Source: an uncultured Fluviicola sp.
GTDB taxonomy: Bacteria > Bacteroidota > Bacteroidia > Flavobacteriales > Crocinitomicaceae
Assembly: GCF_946478805.1 (NCBI RefSeq)
Contig: NZ_CAMLDC010000002.1
Coordinates: 186,001 to 250,000, forward strand
Length of the DNA stretch: 64,000 nucleotides
Direction of reading: 5' to 3'
Both the position numbers and the translations under genes were made by a program. Within the stretch, counting starts at the first letter, position 1. Every line of letters starts with the position of its first letter. Below, one piece after another: positions 17,242 to 25,367 of this stretch. The notes below the pieces were generated by a model. It searched no databases. It was given only the letters and a program-made list of their open reading frames with translations, and was not told the DNA's origin.

Positions 17242-17876
17242 AAACCTCTCCAAAAACAGAAATACATAATGACAGAAAAAAAAGAATGCACCACCCAGGT
17301 ATACCTGCTCAATTCCAAGTCGACATGACTAGTAATATATTCCCCGAAATAGAATATCAATAAGGTTGAAGCATGATAGATAAATAATCCCGAATTGATC
17401 CAATTAACAGAAAGTGTGGACTGAAGCTTTTCCCTTCCGATTCCTTTGTTGAGAAAAAGAATGTAAGTAGACAGGGATAAGATTAATATTAAGACACATT
17501 CAACTGTCAACGCATTGGAATTAAACACCCTGAAAGTTTGATAAAACAAGGTATTAATGAATGAAAAGACAGCAAAACAAATAGCTGTTATCAGCAAGAT
17601 TGACTTATCCAGGAAATTATTCAATACGCTTCGATAATAGAGTGCCAAAAAGAAAAAACCGACCGGGACGAGCAAGTGTAAAACAAAGAGGTTATTTATT
17701 TTCAGGAACCACAGGACAAAGGAAATCAATTGAAGGATTCCCGAAGAAAAAAGAAAGCCCGAAAACCATTTTAATTCTGGTTTCAGGCTCTTGTAAATGA
17801 ACAAGGCATAAAGTGCTACTGCAAATACGGGAACATGCGATAAAATAATAATGATTTTGGTAATACTCATTTTCAA
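17220..17876 (-). CDS. Polytopic membrane protein coupled to the two-component system
   Basis: A 218-residue protein made almost wholly of six or seven hydrophobic segments. No motif of a known transporter or enzyme is visible. Its stop codon lies inside the kinase gene (22-base overlap), which implies translational coupling and a stable protein ratio. I infer that it acts as the membrane sensor or accessory subunit for the kinase, which has only one membrane helix of its own. The first ATG is at 17876; a second in-frame ATG at 17870 is equally possible. Confidence 0.7.
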   Translation of the reverse strand: MKMSITKIIIILSHVPVFAVALYALFIYKSLKPELKWFSGFLFSSGILQLISFVLWFLKINNLFVLHLLVPVGFFFLALYYRSVLNNFLDKSILLITAICFAVFSFINTLFYQTFRVFNSNALTVECVLILILSLSTYILFLNKGIGREKLQSTLSVNWINSGLFIYHASTLLIFYFGEYITSHVDLELSRYTWVVHSFFSVIMYFCFWRGLWNRIVK

Positions 17877-17894
17877 CTATTACGGGCTGAGAAA

Positions 17895-18401
17895 TTACGG
17901 TTTATAAAGAGGGCTGTATTTATCACAGGTACTCGGGCATGGAGCGTTCAGATCGTATAAAAATTTATGCCTGTTAACAGATAGAATGGTATCCATATAA
18001 ATGGAAGTTTTCGGATTATCAGGATCCGGTTTCAATACCGTGGGAGTCATATACAATTTGAATTTATTTTCGTCTGTCAAGCCTATGTAAACGCGGCAAT
18101 GATCAAACGTACAATCGGGTACGGAAGTTACTCCAAGAATGCCCAAAATATCTGATTTATTGATACTGTATGAACGGATTGGAACAGTATCATTGAAAAG
18201 ACTATCACAGGAGCTTAAATAATGTTGAATGTCCCGCTGTGCTTGTTGTAAACTTACCGTATCAGTATAAACGACCCCTTTGTTGGTTGGAAGATTTTCA
18301 AGTGATGCTTTTTCTTCTTCGGTTTTGTTGTTACAACCTGCCAAAGTGAGAAGAAGGGTTCCTGAATACAAGAAGATTTTAAGAATAGTGATCTTTTTCA
18401 T
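17895..18401 (-). CDS. Lipoprotein of unknown function
   Basis: A 168-residue lipoprotein. The start at 18401 gives a signal sequence with lipobox LAGC (cysteine at residue 22); the frame extends 61 codons further upstream, but that part has no family or signal features. The mature protein contains four spaced cysteines (SSCDSLF, VPDCTFDHC, and the C-terminal APCPSTCDKYSP), suggesting disulfides. It precedes the membrane protein of the two-component system by 18 bases on the same strand and may be part of that operon. Function unknown. Confidence 0.7.
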   Translation of the reverse strand: MKKITILKIFLYSGTLLLTLAGCNNKTEEEKASLENLPTNKGVVYTDTVSLQQAQRDIQHYLSSCDSLFNDTVPIRSYSINKSDILGILGVTSVPDCTFDHCRVYIGLTDENKFKLYMTPTVLKPDPDNPKTSIYMDTILSVNRHKFLYDLNAPCPSTCDKYSPLYKP

Positions 18402-18589
18402 ATGCGTTAAATTAAATAATAGTTCGGACAAAACTAAGTGAAAGAATCCTTCCACATCATTCTTACTTGCAGAATCAGGTATTATTTTTCCAAAAACAGG
18501 TAGAAATCCCTGTTTTGTCAAATTGAACAAATTTCCTCTTACACAAGCTTCCACTTTGAGCAACCTTTGCGATAGCTGCAGCAATTAAC

Positions 18590-18672
18590 TGTGGAGCAGA
18601 ACCCACATAAAAAAACGGGCTGATCTGTGCAGCAAATCACAGGGGCGAAACCTGAAAAGCCTTACGAGTAGG
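18590..18672 (+). promoter_or_regulatory. Hairpin-rich 5' leader of the lectin-like gene
   Basis: Upstream of the gene at 18692 there are consecutive short stems: TGTGG/CCACA (18590-18607), CTGTG/CACAG (18625-18642), CAGG/CCTG (18640-18654) and CCT/AGG (18660-18672). The second and third share bases and so are mutually exclusive. This suggests a folded leader RNA that could switch between two states. It does not match any riboswitch consensus I know. The evidence is only complementarity of short stems, so confidence is low. Confidence 0.3.
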
Positions 18673-18691
18673 GAAACTGATACTATTTATT

Positions 18692-19102
18692 ATGAATACT
18701 TTCACATTCACTGTTTATTTAACCCCGTATTGGCAAAATAAACCGAACACGATCTTAACGATCTCGTACTTTACGACTTCCTCTTATTCGTACAGCGCAT
18801 CTATTTCCGGACCAGGATTAAATTCTCCGGTAACGTTCCCCGATAACAATTCCGGATGTGCTACCAATGTCATTCCGGCAAACATTTACAAAACAGGACA
18901 AGCAATGCCATATTTGATTACTATTAACACGAACTCACCTACCCTTGCAGGAAGAACGATTAACAGCATTGAAATGGGAGCAAAAGCGGATGGATCTGCT
19001 ATCTCCTACCAAGGATTCCTTTTCTCCAATGATGCGGGAAGTGACAAGGACTGGAATGATTGTGTCTTGAACCTTGGTTTATTCAACGATTCTACAGACT
19101 AA
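18692..19102 (+). CDS. Possible LecB/PA-IIL-like calcium-dependent lectin
   Basis: A 136-residue protein without a signal peptide, rich in serine, threonine and beta-strand residues. Its C-terminus reads NDAGSDKDWNDCVLNLGLF. Aligned to the calcium loop of Pseudomonas aeruginosa LecB (EDGTDNDYND, residues 95-104 there), the ligands E95, D99, D101, N103 and D104 appear as D, D, D, N and D. LecB-family proteins are small, lack signal peptides and bind fucose or mannose through two calcium ions. Overall similarity outside this loop is weak, so the assignment is tentative. A clear terminator follows, so the gene is monocistronic. Confidence 0.5.
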   Translation: MNTFTFTVYLTPYWQNKPNTILTISYFTTSSYSYSASISGPGLNSPVTFPDNNSGCATNVIPANIYKTGQAMPYLITINTNSPTLAGRTINSIEMGAKADGSAISYQGFLFSNDAGSDKDWNDCVLNLGLFNDSTD

Positions 19103-19133
19103 GAAGCTATCGAAATTACCTGATGATATGTTG

Positions 19134-19164
19134 ACCCTTCTGATCATTATCGGAAGGGTTTTTT
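19134..19164 (+). terminator. Rho-independent terminator of the lectin-like gene
   Basis: ACCCTTC and GAAGGGT form a 7-bp stem (19134-19140 with 19153-19159) with a 12-base loop, followed by six T residues. It lies 32 bases after the stop of the gene at 18692. Confidence 0.8.
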
Positions 19165-19176
19165 GTTGAGAATAGG

Positions 19177-19548
19177 TTAACTTTTTTTGTTGGAATTCAG
19201 GTTCCTGATTTCATTCAGAAATTTCAAAAATGTCAGTCGCGCGGAACAATGCGGGCAAAACTTATCTTTTATCACCTGTGGATCTGCCAATTCACGCACG
19301 AATCGAAAATGCTTAAAACCGATCCTTTTGCCATTACTAAGACCAAAGTATTCTGATTGATAAGAACCAAAATCAACTGCGCAGAAATTACATAAGGTCA
19401 AATGAAGTCCCTGGTACACCTCATAAGTTTCATAGGTATGAATACCTTGATGTAAATGATTTATTTCACGTGGGTCCCAGCCACAATCATCGCAAGGAGC
19501 ACATTCCCTTACCTCCAGTTCATGATAACAAATCGGACATTGTTCCAT
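19177..19548 (-). CDS. Small zinc-ribbon-like cysteine-rich protein
   Basis: A 123-residue protein with cysteine pairs that look like metal-binding knuckles: CPIC near residue 4, CAPCDDC near 16-22, CNFC in the middle and CPHC near residue 97. The N-terminal CPIC...CxxC set resembles the short CPCC/zinc-ribbon modules of uncharacterised bacterial proteins. The rest, with IGFKHFRFVRELADP, is not recognised. It is a single gene between the terminator of the lectin-like gene and a lipoprotein gene. A role in nucleic-acid or protein binding is possible, but not shown. Confidence 0.65.
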   Translation of the reverse strand: MEQCPICYHELEVRECAPCDDCGWDPREINHLHQGIHTYETYEVYQGLHLTLCNFCAVDFGSYQSEYFGLSNGKRIGFKHFRFVRELADPQVIKDKFCPHCSARLTFLKFLNEIRNLNSNKKS

Positions 19549-19646
19549 AGCCTTCCTGCTTGAAAACGAAAGTTACTTTTTTAAGCCTAAAAATCAAAAC
19601 GAAAGTAATTTTAACGTAATTTTCATTCAACTTTTACTAACTGTTT

Positions 19647-19994
19647 ATGCGCCTGATAACACTCCTGTTTTTACTATTCCTTCTTAATTCCTGTCAAACA
19701 TTGTATACGGATATCCCAAAGGGTACAACAAGCGATGAATCCATTACCCAATTGGTTTTGGATTATCGTATGATCTCCTCCGACAAGGTTGTTGGAACCA
19801 TTCAAAACAATTCGAAAAACCGGATTTTGGATATCCGGGTCAAAATCAGCATCTCAAACCTGAATGCTCCGGGTACGACGGAACATTTTGTCATTACCAA
19901 AATAAATCCTTACCAGAACTATAAGTTCAAGAAGACAGTTGAATCCGCAGAAGCTGTTGAAATGGTGCTTCAAATCCAGTCTTCACACTATTAA
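19647..19994 (+). CDS. Small lipoprotein
   Basis: A 115-residue lipoprotein with lipobox LNSC (cysteine at residue 16) followed by an all-beta mature part. The region TQLVLDYRMISSDKVVGTIQNNSKNRILDIRVKI has the spacing of a small immunoglobulin-like or FxLYD-type beta domain, but I cannot name a family with confidence. Its stop is two bases from the stop of the convergent YdeI-type gene. Confidence 0.65.
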   Translation: MRLITLLFLLFLLNSCQTLYTDIPKGTTSDESITQLVLDYRMISSDKVVGTIQNNSKNRILDIRVKISISNLNAPGTTEHFVITKINPYQNYKFKKTVESAEAVEMVLQIQSSHY

Positions 19995-19996
19995 AG

Positions 19997-20569
19997 CTAG
20001 AATTGCTTCGGCTTCAACTTCCGGACAGCCGATTCAACGATTTCAGTAACCCGATTTTGTCTTGTTTCCGGTCTTTTAGCTGAAATCACCCAGTAAAGCA
20101 TCATTTTTCGTACGGATTTACTAAGCCCCAAAAAGAAATCCTTTGAACCATCATGAAGTTGAAATGCCTTTTCAAGATCTTCCGGGATAATCAGTTCCTC
20201 CACAGAATCCAAAATTGTCCACGAACCATTTTGCTTTGCTATTTCAACACTTTCATAACCTGCCTTGGTCATTAGTCCGGATTCGATTAATCGAATCACT
20301 TTCTCCTTGTTGATCTTTGACCAGATACTCTTTACTTTGCGCTTACTGAAAAACTGATGCGATTTCTCGTAATCTATGGATACTTTCTTACTGTCAATCC
20401 AACCGAAACACAAGGCTTCATTTACAGCATCGCTCCAGCTAAGCGTTGGCTTTTCAGAAGATTTTTTGTAAAACACTACCCAAACAGCTTGTTTGGAATC
20501 ATGGTTTTCCTGTAGCCAATATCTCCACTGCTGGGGATTCTCTGGATAAAAAATTTCTATTTCACTCAT
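19997..20569 (-). CDS. YdeI/OmpD-associated family protein
   Basis: A 190-residue cytoplasmic protein of the YdeI/OmpD-associated family. The diagnostic parts are the N-terminal WRYWLQENHDSKQAVWVVFYKK, then EALCFGWIDSKK and FSKRKVKSIWSKINKEKV, and the C-terminal KRPETRQNRVTEIVE. Members were linked in enterobacteria to resistance to polymyxin or bacteriocins, but the biochemical activity is unknown. A DUF1801-containing relative is encoded at 25360-25977. It is monocistronic. Confidence 0.88.
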   Translation of the reverse strand: MSEIEIFYPENPQQWRYWLQENHDSKQAVWVVFYKKSSEKPTLSWSDAVNEALCFGWIDSKKVSIDYEKSHQFFSKRKVKSIWSKINKEKVIRLIESGLMTKAGYESVEIAKQNGSWTILDSVEELIIPEDLEKAFQLHDGSKDFFLGLSKSVRKMMLYWVISAKRPETRQNRVTEIVESAVRKLKPKQF

Positions 20570-20791
20570 TTAAATACTTGTTTACTCGTGTTCTTCGTGT
20601 TCCTTCTGGTAATTTTCTCACCAAAAAGCACACGAAAAATGTTTCAGCAAAAATAATTAGGTATAGTGACAGCCTTATGTCAGGGGTTGAATAAGATTTT
20701 AAGACATGGAGACATTAAGATTTCAGGACTGGATTTCCCTAACAGAAAAATGATCTTGTCCTAACATCCTAAAGTCCGAATATCCCGGTGT

Positions 20792-21781
20792 CTAGTTTAC
20801 AATGAACTTATACCCTATTCCCCGGATATTGATAATCTTCACACGGGAATCCGATTCCAGTTTCTTTCGCAGTCTGGAAATAAAGACATCCAAAGTCCTT
20901 CCGATGTAATCACCTTCATCACCCCAAACAACTTTCAGGATATATTCGCGTTCCAATGTCTTATTTTCATTGGAATGAAGCAAGAAAAGCAGATCGGACT
21001 CTTTACTGGACAACTCCATTTTTTCTTTTCCGAATGAAAGCGTCATATTTTTCCGGTCAAATCGGGAATTACCTATCGTCACGATATCCGGATCATTCGC
21101 ATTGGAACGCTCAATAGCCGGTTTTCTCTTCCTGAAATAAACAAACAAGCCTACAAACGCAAAAATGGAACCGATTGGTAAAGCAATCAGGGAATAACTC
21201 ATTGGTTTCTTTGGAGAAGAATCGGTTTCCTTACTTTCTTTCCTTGATGATTCCATTCTCCTTGTAAAAACCATCTCTTCCTTGTTCTTTGATAAGGTAG
21301 ATTTTTCAGCAACGGGGTGGTGTATTGCTGTCAAAGGATTGTATTTGCTTAAAAGCGTAATAAAAAGTACATAACAGGCTTTCGGTTGGGATCTGGAACT
21401 GCATGGCATCAGATCAGGAGTCATGGAATCTCCGATCTCATAACTGTAAACGACCTGTTCCGTGTTGCATCTTTCCACTTCAACGATATAGCTGTTTGCG
21501 ATCTTTGTGTCTTTGACCAGGCGATCAATAATGGCTGACAGTTCTTCCGGATTGAATTCAAAACCGGATTCAAATTGGATACGGTAACGGTCTTTCACTT
21601 TTTCGATCGGTAAAATTCGTGAACTGCTATCACCGGAATAAAGTAAGATCTGATGTCCGATCATACGCATGGAAACCAAAATGTGCTGCTCTTCCCGGTT
21701 GGATTGTCCATAGCTTATCACTATTCCCAACGCCAGATTTAGAACCATCATTAAAACCAGTTTGTATATTCCAGTTGCCAT
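20792..21781 (-). CDS. Membrane-anchored winged-helix regulator with periplasmic sensor domain
   Basis: A 329-residue one-component regulator with an unusual order. A signal-like helix (about 6-24) is followed by a periplasmic region of about 165 residues with two cysteines (CNTEQ, PCSSRSQPKAC), a single membrane helix (SLIALPIGSIFAFVGLFVYF, then RKRK) and a C-terminal OmpR-type DNA-binding domain (SKESDLLFLLHSNENKTLER ... YIGRTLDVFISRLRKKL). The DNA-binding domain is cytoplasmic, so a periplasmic signal could be passed directly to DNA. This is ToxR-like in principle but with the reverse domain order. The start at 21781 is chosen for the signal helix. Confidence 0.85.
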   Translation of the reverse strand: MATGIYKLVLMMVLNLALGIVISYGQSNREEQHILVSMRMIGHQILLYSGDSSSRILPIEKVKDRYRIQFESGFEFNPEELSAIIDRLVKDTKIANSYIVEVERCNTEQVVYSYEIGDSMTPDLMPCSSRSQPKACYVLFITLLSKYNPLTAIHHPVAEKSTLSKNKEEMVFTRRMESSRKESKETDSSPKKPMSYSLIALPIGSIFAFVGLFVYFRKRKPAIERSNANDPDIVTIGNSRFDRKNMTLSFGKEKMELSSKESDLLFLLHSNENKTLEREYILKVVWGDEGDYIGRTLDVFISRLRKKLESDSRVKIINIRGIGYKFIVN

Positions 21782-21854
21782 AATTACAAATCTACTTGAA
21801 TGCATTATTTACTTGATGGTTTTCATCCCCAATTTACATTAATTTACACTTTTT

Positions 21855-22670
21855 TTAGTTCTTTTCGCCACCTAGTTCTTTCGCTGTTATTCCATATTGC
21901 TTCCTGAAAGTAAATGAAAAATGGGACAAGTCCTCAAAACCCAGATCCAGGTAAATTTCCGATGCCTTTTTTCCTTTTTCCTTGATCAGGTAATAAGCTT
22001 CTTTCAATCTTTTCTCGAGCAGCCAACGACTTGGGGTTTTATGAAAAATTTTCGAAAAGTCGCGCTGGAATGTAGAAAGACTTCTACCTGTCAGATAAGC
22101 AAACCGTTCTAATTGCACATTGAAATGGAAGTTTTTCTGCATGAATTTTTCCAAGTCTATTTTATGAGGTTCTGAGAAGTCAAACAACGTATTTTTGGAT
22201 GAGGGATCAACTTTTAAAAGTAAAAACAATGCTTCTTTTTGTTTCAGCATTAAAAGCTGATTCCTGTCCGGTTCATTGAATAAATCTTCGTAATCCAGTA
22301 AAGACTTCATAAATGCAGACAATAATTTATCTGCCTGCAACTTGACAAATGCCGCTGAAATAATTGATTTATCCGCTTCGTATGCGTAATCCATGCTAAA
22401 ATCACGAAGCAGCTTTTCATCGAAACGAATGCTTAAAGATTTAAATTCACCATTTGAAGGCGGATGCTTGACAAACTTGAGCAGCTTGTTTTTCCGGGAA
22501 GTATAAAGTTCACCTTCCCGGATCAGTTGTTTTTGTTCTCCATCATTTAATTCCATCGTTCCCGACAAAACGATTCCCAGGCCATGTGCTTCCACAAATT
22601 GCTCTCCTTCCCGGAATTCGGCTATGTGACACGAATAATTGACGGGAATTATTTTTGGTTCTTTACTCAT
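21855..22670 (-). CDS. AraC-family transcriptional regulator
   Basis: A 271-residue regulator. The N-terminal part (1-150) is an AraC-type effector or cupin-like region (IVLSGTMELNDGEQ). The C-terminal double HTH is clear: FAYLTGRSLSTFQRDFSKIFHKTPSRWLLEKRLKEAYYLI and then LGFEDLSHFSFTFRKQYGITAKEL. It lies 56 bases downstream of an aldehyde dehydrogenase gene on the same strand and may regulate it. The effector is unknown. Confidence 0.92.
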   Translation of the reverse strand: MSKEPKIIPVNYSCHIAEFREGEQFVEAHGLGIVLSGTMELNDGEQKQLIREGELYTSRKNKLLKFVKHPPSNGEFKSLSIRFDEKLLRDFSMDYAYEADKSIISAAFVKLQADKLLSAFMKSLLDYEDLFNEPDRNQLLMLKQKEALFLLLKVDPSSKNTLFDFSEPHKIDLEKFMQKNFHFNVQLERFAYLTGRSLSTFQRDFSKIFHKTPSRWLLEKRLKEAYYLIKEKGKKASEIYLDLGFEDLSHFSFTFRKQYGITAKELGGEKN

Positions 22671-22726
22671 TGTGCTTCCGAAATCAATCTTTTTTTCGCC
22701 CTTAATTTTGAATCAAGTTATTCATT

Positions 22727-24148
22727 TTATTCCAAAATAGCCTTAGGCTCCAAGTAGGTTTCTAATCCGTAAACACCAAATTCCCGACCGATACCCGATT
22801 GCTTGAATCCACCGAACGGAGTTTGTGAATCGTGTTTAAACCCGTTTATAACAACTCTTCCTGCATCAATCTGCTCTGCCACATGGTTTGCGCGTTTTTT
22901 ATCGGATGAACTGATATAAGCCGCCAAACCATAAACAGTATCATTTGCAATAGTAATTGCTTCTTCCTCTGTTTTATAAGAAATAATAGACAAAACCGGT
23001 CCGAAAATTTCTTCCTGAGCAATACGCATATCGTTGCGTACATTGGTAAAAATAGTTGCTTTCACAAAATTCCCGGCTTCTAATCCTTCTGGCTTCCCTT
23101 CTCCACCAGCCAGTAAAACAGCTCCTTCTTCCATTCCTAACCTGATATAGTTTTGAACACGTTCAAATTGGATTTTGTTTACAAGTGGTCCTACGTGCGT
23201 ATTTTCGTTCATTGGATCTCCAACCTGGACCAGTGCTGCCGCAGATCTTGCCAAAGCATTCACTTCATCGAGTTTATTTTCCGGAACAAGTAACCGCGTT
23301 GGAGCAATACAGGCCTGACCGCTATTCATATATGCTCCAAAAACAGCCGCAGGGATCACTTTTTCCAAATCAGCATCATCCAAAATAATATTGGGAGATT
23401 TCCCACCCAATTCAAGCGTAACCCGTTTCATTGTATCTACTGCTCCCTTAGCAATAAGTTTTCCGGTAACAGTGGAACCTGTAAATGAAATTTTTGCAAT
23501 ATCCGGGTGATTTGCAATCTCTGCTCCAACTACATTTCCCAAACCGTTTACCAGGTTGAAAACTCCATCCGGCAATCCTGCTTCATGAAAACATTCCAAG
23601 AGTAATTGGGTTTGAAGCGCACTCATTTCACTTGGTTTTACAACCACCGTACACCCCGCTGCAAGTGCAGTGGCAAACTTGTTACAAATGAAACTATTGC
23701 TTGCATTCCAAGGTGTAATAATCCCAACAACGCCTAAAGATTCTAATCTCACCTTTGATTGCCCGACTATTTTCTGGAAATCAAACTTTTGCAACACTTC
23801 GATCATATTGGTAAATGATTCAATTGCGTTTTTGGTACTTGCTTTACAAAATTTCAACGTACCGCCATATTCCTTCACCATTATCAAAGTCAATTCTTCT
23901 TCACGCTTACTTACTGCATTGTGCAGTTTTTGTAAATAAGAAATACGCTCCTCTTTGCTTGTTTTCCGGAATGTTTTAAACGCTTCTTTGGCCGCTGCAA
24001 TTGCTTTTCGGGTATCCACCTCGTCGCCCAAAAGAACCTCACCCGTTTTTTCGTTACTCGTCGGATCAATAAGATCAATGATTTCTGTTCCATGCGGTGC
24101 AATGAATTGCCCGTTCACGTAAATTTGATTTATCTGTTTCATTCTCAT
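22727..24148 (-). CDS. NAD(P)-dependent aldehyde dehydrogenase
   Basis: A 473-residue member of the aldehyde dehydrogenase superfamily, which oxidises aldehydes to carboxylates. The catalytic set is complete: N148 in ITPWNAS, E246 in LELGGKSPN and the nucleophile C280 in NSGQACIAP. The cofactor-binding stretch SFTGSTVTGK and the C-terminal PFGGFKQSGIGREFG are normal. The first ATG is at 24148; the one at 24142 (MKQINQ) also fits. The aldehyde substrate cannot be assigned. It lies upstream of an AraC regulator gene. Confidence 0.93.
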   Translation of the reverse strand: MRMKQINQIYVNGQFIAPHGTEIIDLIDPTSNEKTGEVLLGDEVDTRKAIAAAKEAFKTFRKTSKEERISYLQKLHNAVSKREEELTLIMVKEYGGTLKFCKASTKNAIESFTNMIEVLQKFDFQKIVGQSKVRLESLGVVGIITPWNASNSFICNKFATALAAGCTVVVKPSEMSALQTQLLLECFHEAGLPDGVFNLVNGLGNVVGAEIANHPDIAKISFTGSTVTGKLIAKGAVDTMKRVTLELGGKSPNIILDDADLEKVIPAAVFGAYMNSGQACIAPTRLLVPENKLDEVNALARSAAALVQVGDPMNENTHVGPLVNKIQFERVQNYIRLGMEEGAVLLAGGEGKPEGLEAGNFVKATIFTNVRNDMRIAQEEIFGPVLSIISYKTEEEAITIANDTVYGLAAYISSSDKKRANHVAEQIDAGRVVINGFKHDSQTPFGGFKQSGIGREFGVYGLETYLEPKAILE

Positions 24149-24190
24149 TTTTTTTATTTCTACAAAGTTGCGTCAATTCCTTGCCTTCTA

Positions 24191-24234
24191 CTTTGTTGAA
24201 ACAGTCAAATTCACTTTGCTGAAACGGTCAAATT
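24191..24234. repeat. Two 21-bp direct repeats, IS21-end-like
   Basis: CTTTGTTGAAACAGTCAAATT (24191-24211, 21 bp; the second copy differs at two positions) recurs at 24214-24234, a period of 23 bases. Tandem repeats of this kind, with a GTCAAATT core, occur at the ends of IS21-family elements where transposase binds. No transposase gene is present, so this may be a solo end or an unrelated operator. Confidence 0.4.
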
Positions 24235-24260
24235 TTGCTCAAACTACATCCATTCCTTTT

Positions 24261-24725
24261 TCAGTCCTGAAACTTTCCTTCATCTAACGATTGTTGAATA
24301 TATTCCTGAAGCCGTTCGATGTTCTGCTTCTGTCCTTCATCCGCTTTATGTGCCTTGACAATGATGTCAAATTGCTCAGGAGAATCAAAATGCATGTTCC
24401 ATTGGATTTCAGTTCCTCCCTCCTTCGATTCAAAAAGAATCGTTGCAACAAAATGCGGATTGAAATGTTCGAAACTGATTTTCTTCAGCGGAACAATTTT
24501 TTTGTAAATACTTCTGTTCGGATAATTTGTTCCGTCCGGACCGTGAAGGGTTAGATTCCATTCTCCACCTTCCCGAAAATCCATCTCATGAATAGTCGTC
24601 GTGAAACCATTCGGACCCCACCAATTTACAATTTTATCGGGATTGACCCAGAGTTCCCAGACCAATGCAAGCGGTGCATTGAAAGTTGCTGTTGTTTGAA
24701 GTTCTGTTTGTTCTGAGTTTTCCAT
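24261..24725 (-). CDS. SRPBCC (AHSA1-like) domain protein
   Basis: A 154-residue helix-grip protein: ATFNAPLALVWELWVNPDKIVNWWGPNGF, then MDFREGGEWNLTLHGPDG and a C-terminal helix KQNIERLQEYIQQ. The start at 24725 (MENSEQ) is used; a frame starting at 24779 would translate a short 9-bp repeat into LNH triplets, which is an artefact of the repeat. It is the last gene of the second ArsR-led cluster, separated from DUF4256 by the repeat tract. Function unknown. Confidence 0.86.
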   Translation of the reverse strand: MENSEQTELQTTATFNAPLALVWELWVNPDKIVNWWGPNGFTTTIHEMDFREGGEWNLTLHGPDGTNYPNRSIYKKIVPLKKISFEHFNPHFVATILFESKEGGTEIQWNMHFDSPEQFDIIVKAHKADEGQKQNIERLQEYIQQSLDEGKFQD

Positions 24726-24734
24726 AAAATAAAA

Positions 24735-24779
24735 ATGGTTCAAATGGTTCAAATGGTTCAAATGGTTCAAATGGTTCAA
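24735..24779. repeat. Five perfect copies of a 9-bp tandem repeat
   Basis: ATGGTTCAA occurs five times in perfect tandem in the leader of the SRPBCC gene, ending 9 bases before its start codon. The unit length is a multiple of three. Copy-number changes would alter leader length and, if the tract were translated, would not shift the frame. Confidence 0.9.
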
Positions 24780-24809
24780 AACTAAATTACAATTAAACCC
24801 TTTGAACTT

Positions 24810-25367
24810 TTACACTTTTAACATTCCTCTAAATCCACGCGCTGCATAATACGATTCCGCGCCGTTGCAATAGGTGAATATTGTCCCGAAGCGGTTGTCA
24901 CAAAAAATGGCACCACCCAGTTTACGGATCTTTTCAGGAGTTTGTACCCAACTGGATGTTTTCCGGTCGAATTCTCCCAATTGCTGCAGTTCGCGGTATT
25001 GTTCTTCGGTCAGTAATTCAATCCCCATTTCATCAGCCATATCCAACACACTGTTTGCAGGCTTATGCTCTTTCCGTGAATTCAACGCATCGCGGTCATA
25101 ACACAAACTTCTGCGACCTTTCGGGCTTTCAGGTGAACAGTCAAAGAAAATGTATTCACCCCTCTGTTTATCGTAGCCAACTACATCCGGTTCGCCTTCC
25201 GAGCTTTCCATTTCGTCCAGCGACCAAAGTTTCTTTGGATTTGCTTCCAATTTCGCTTGCACCTTTGACCATTCCATGCCTTTGTGACGATCCATGTGCT
25301 TTTCAAAACGTGCCTTCAGGGCCTTGAACAATTCTTCTATTTCGTGTGACGACAATTCCTTACTCAT
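24810..25367 (-). CDS. DUF4256 domain protein
   Basis: A 185-residue protein that matches the DUF4256 family over its full length: WSKVQAKLEANPKKLWSLDEME, GEPDVVGYDKQRGEYIFFDCSPESPKGRRSLCYDRDAL and the C-terminal FTYCNGAESYYAARGFRG. The family has no known activity. Its start overlaps the end of the DUF1801/YdeI gene by 8 bases, so the two are translationally coupled within the second ArsR-led operon. Confidence 0.88.
   Translation of the reverse strand: MSKELSSHEIEELFKALKARFEKHMDRHKGMEWSKVQAKLEANPKKLWSLDEMESSEGEPDVVGYDKQRGEYIFFDCSPESPKGRRSLCYDRDALNSRKEHKPANSVLDMADEMGIELLTEEQYRELQQLGEFDRKTSSWVQTPEKIRKLGGAIFCDNRFGTIFTYCNGAESYYAARGFRGMLKV

Noticed and set aside
18625..18672. Leader of the lectin-like gene as a c-di-GMP (GEMM) riboswitch or hammerhead ribozyme
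   Set aside because: CACAGGGG and CTGAT...GAAAC look familiar, but the conserved order of GEMM elements is not met, and the GA after CTGAT that hammerheads need is missing.
24726..24779. N-terminal extension of the SRPBCC protein made of LNH triplets
   Set aside because: It is the translation of the 9-bp tandem repeat; the conserved domain begins right after MENSEQ at 24725.
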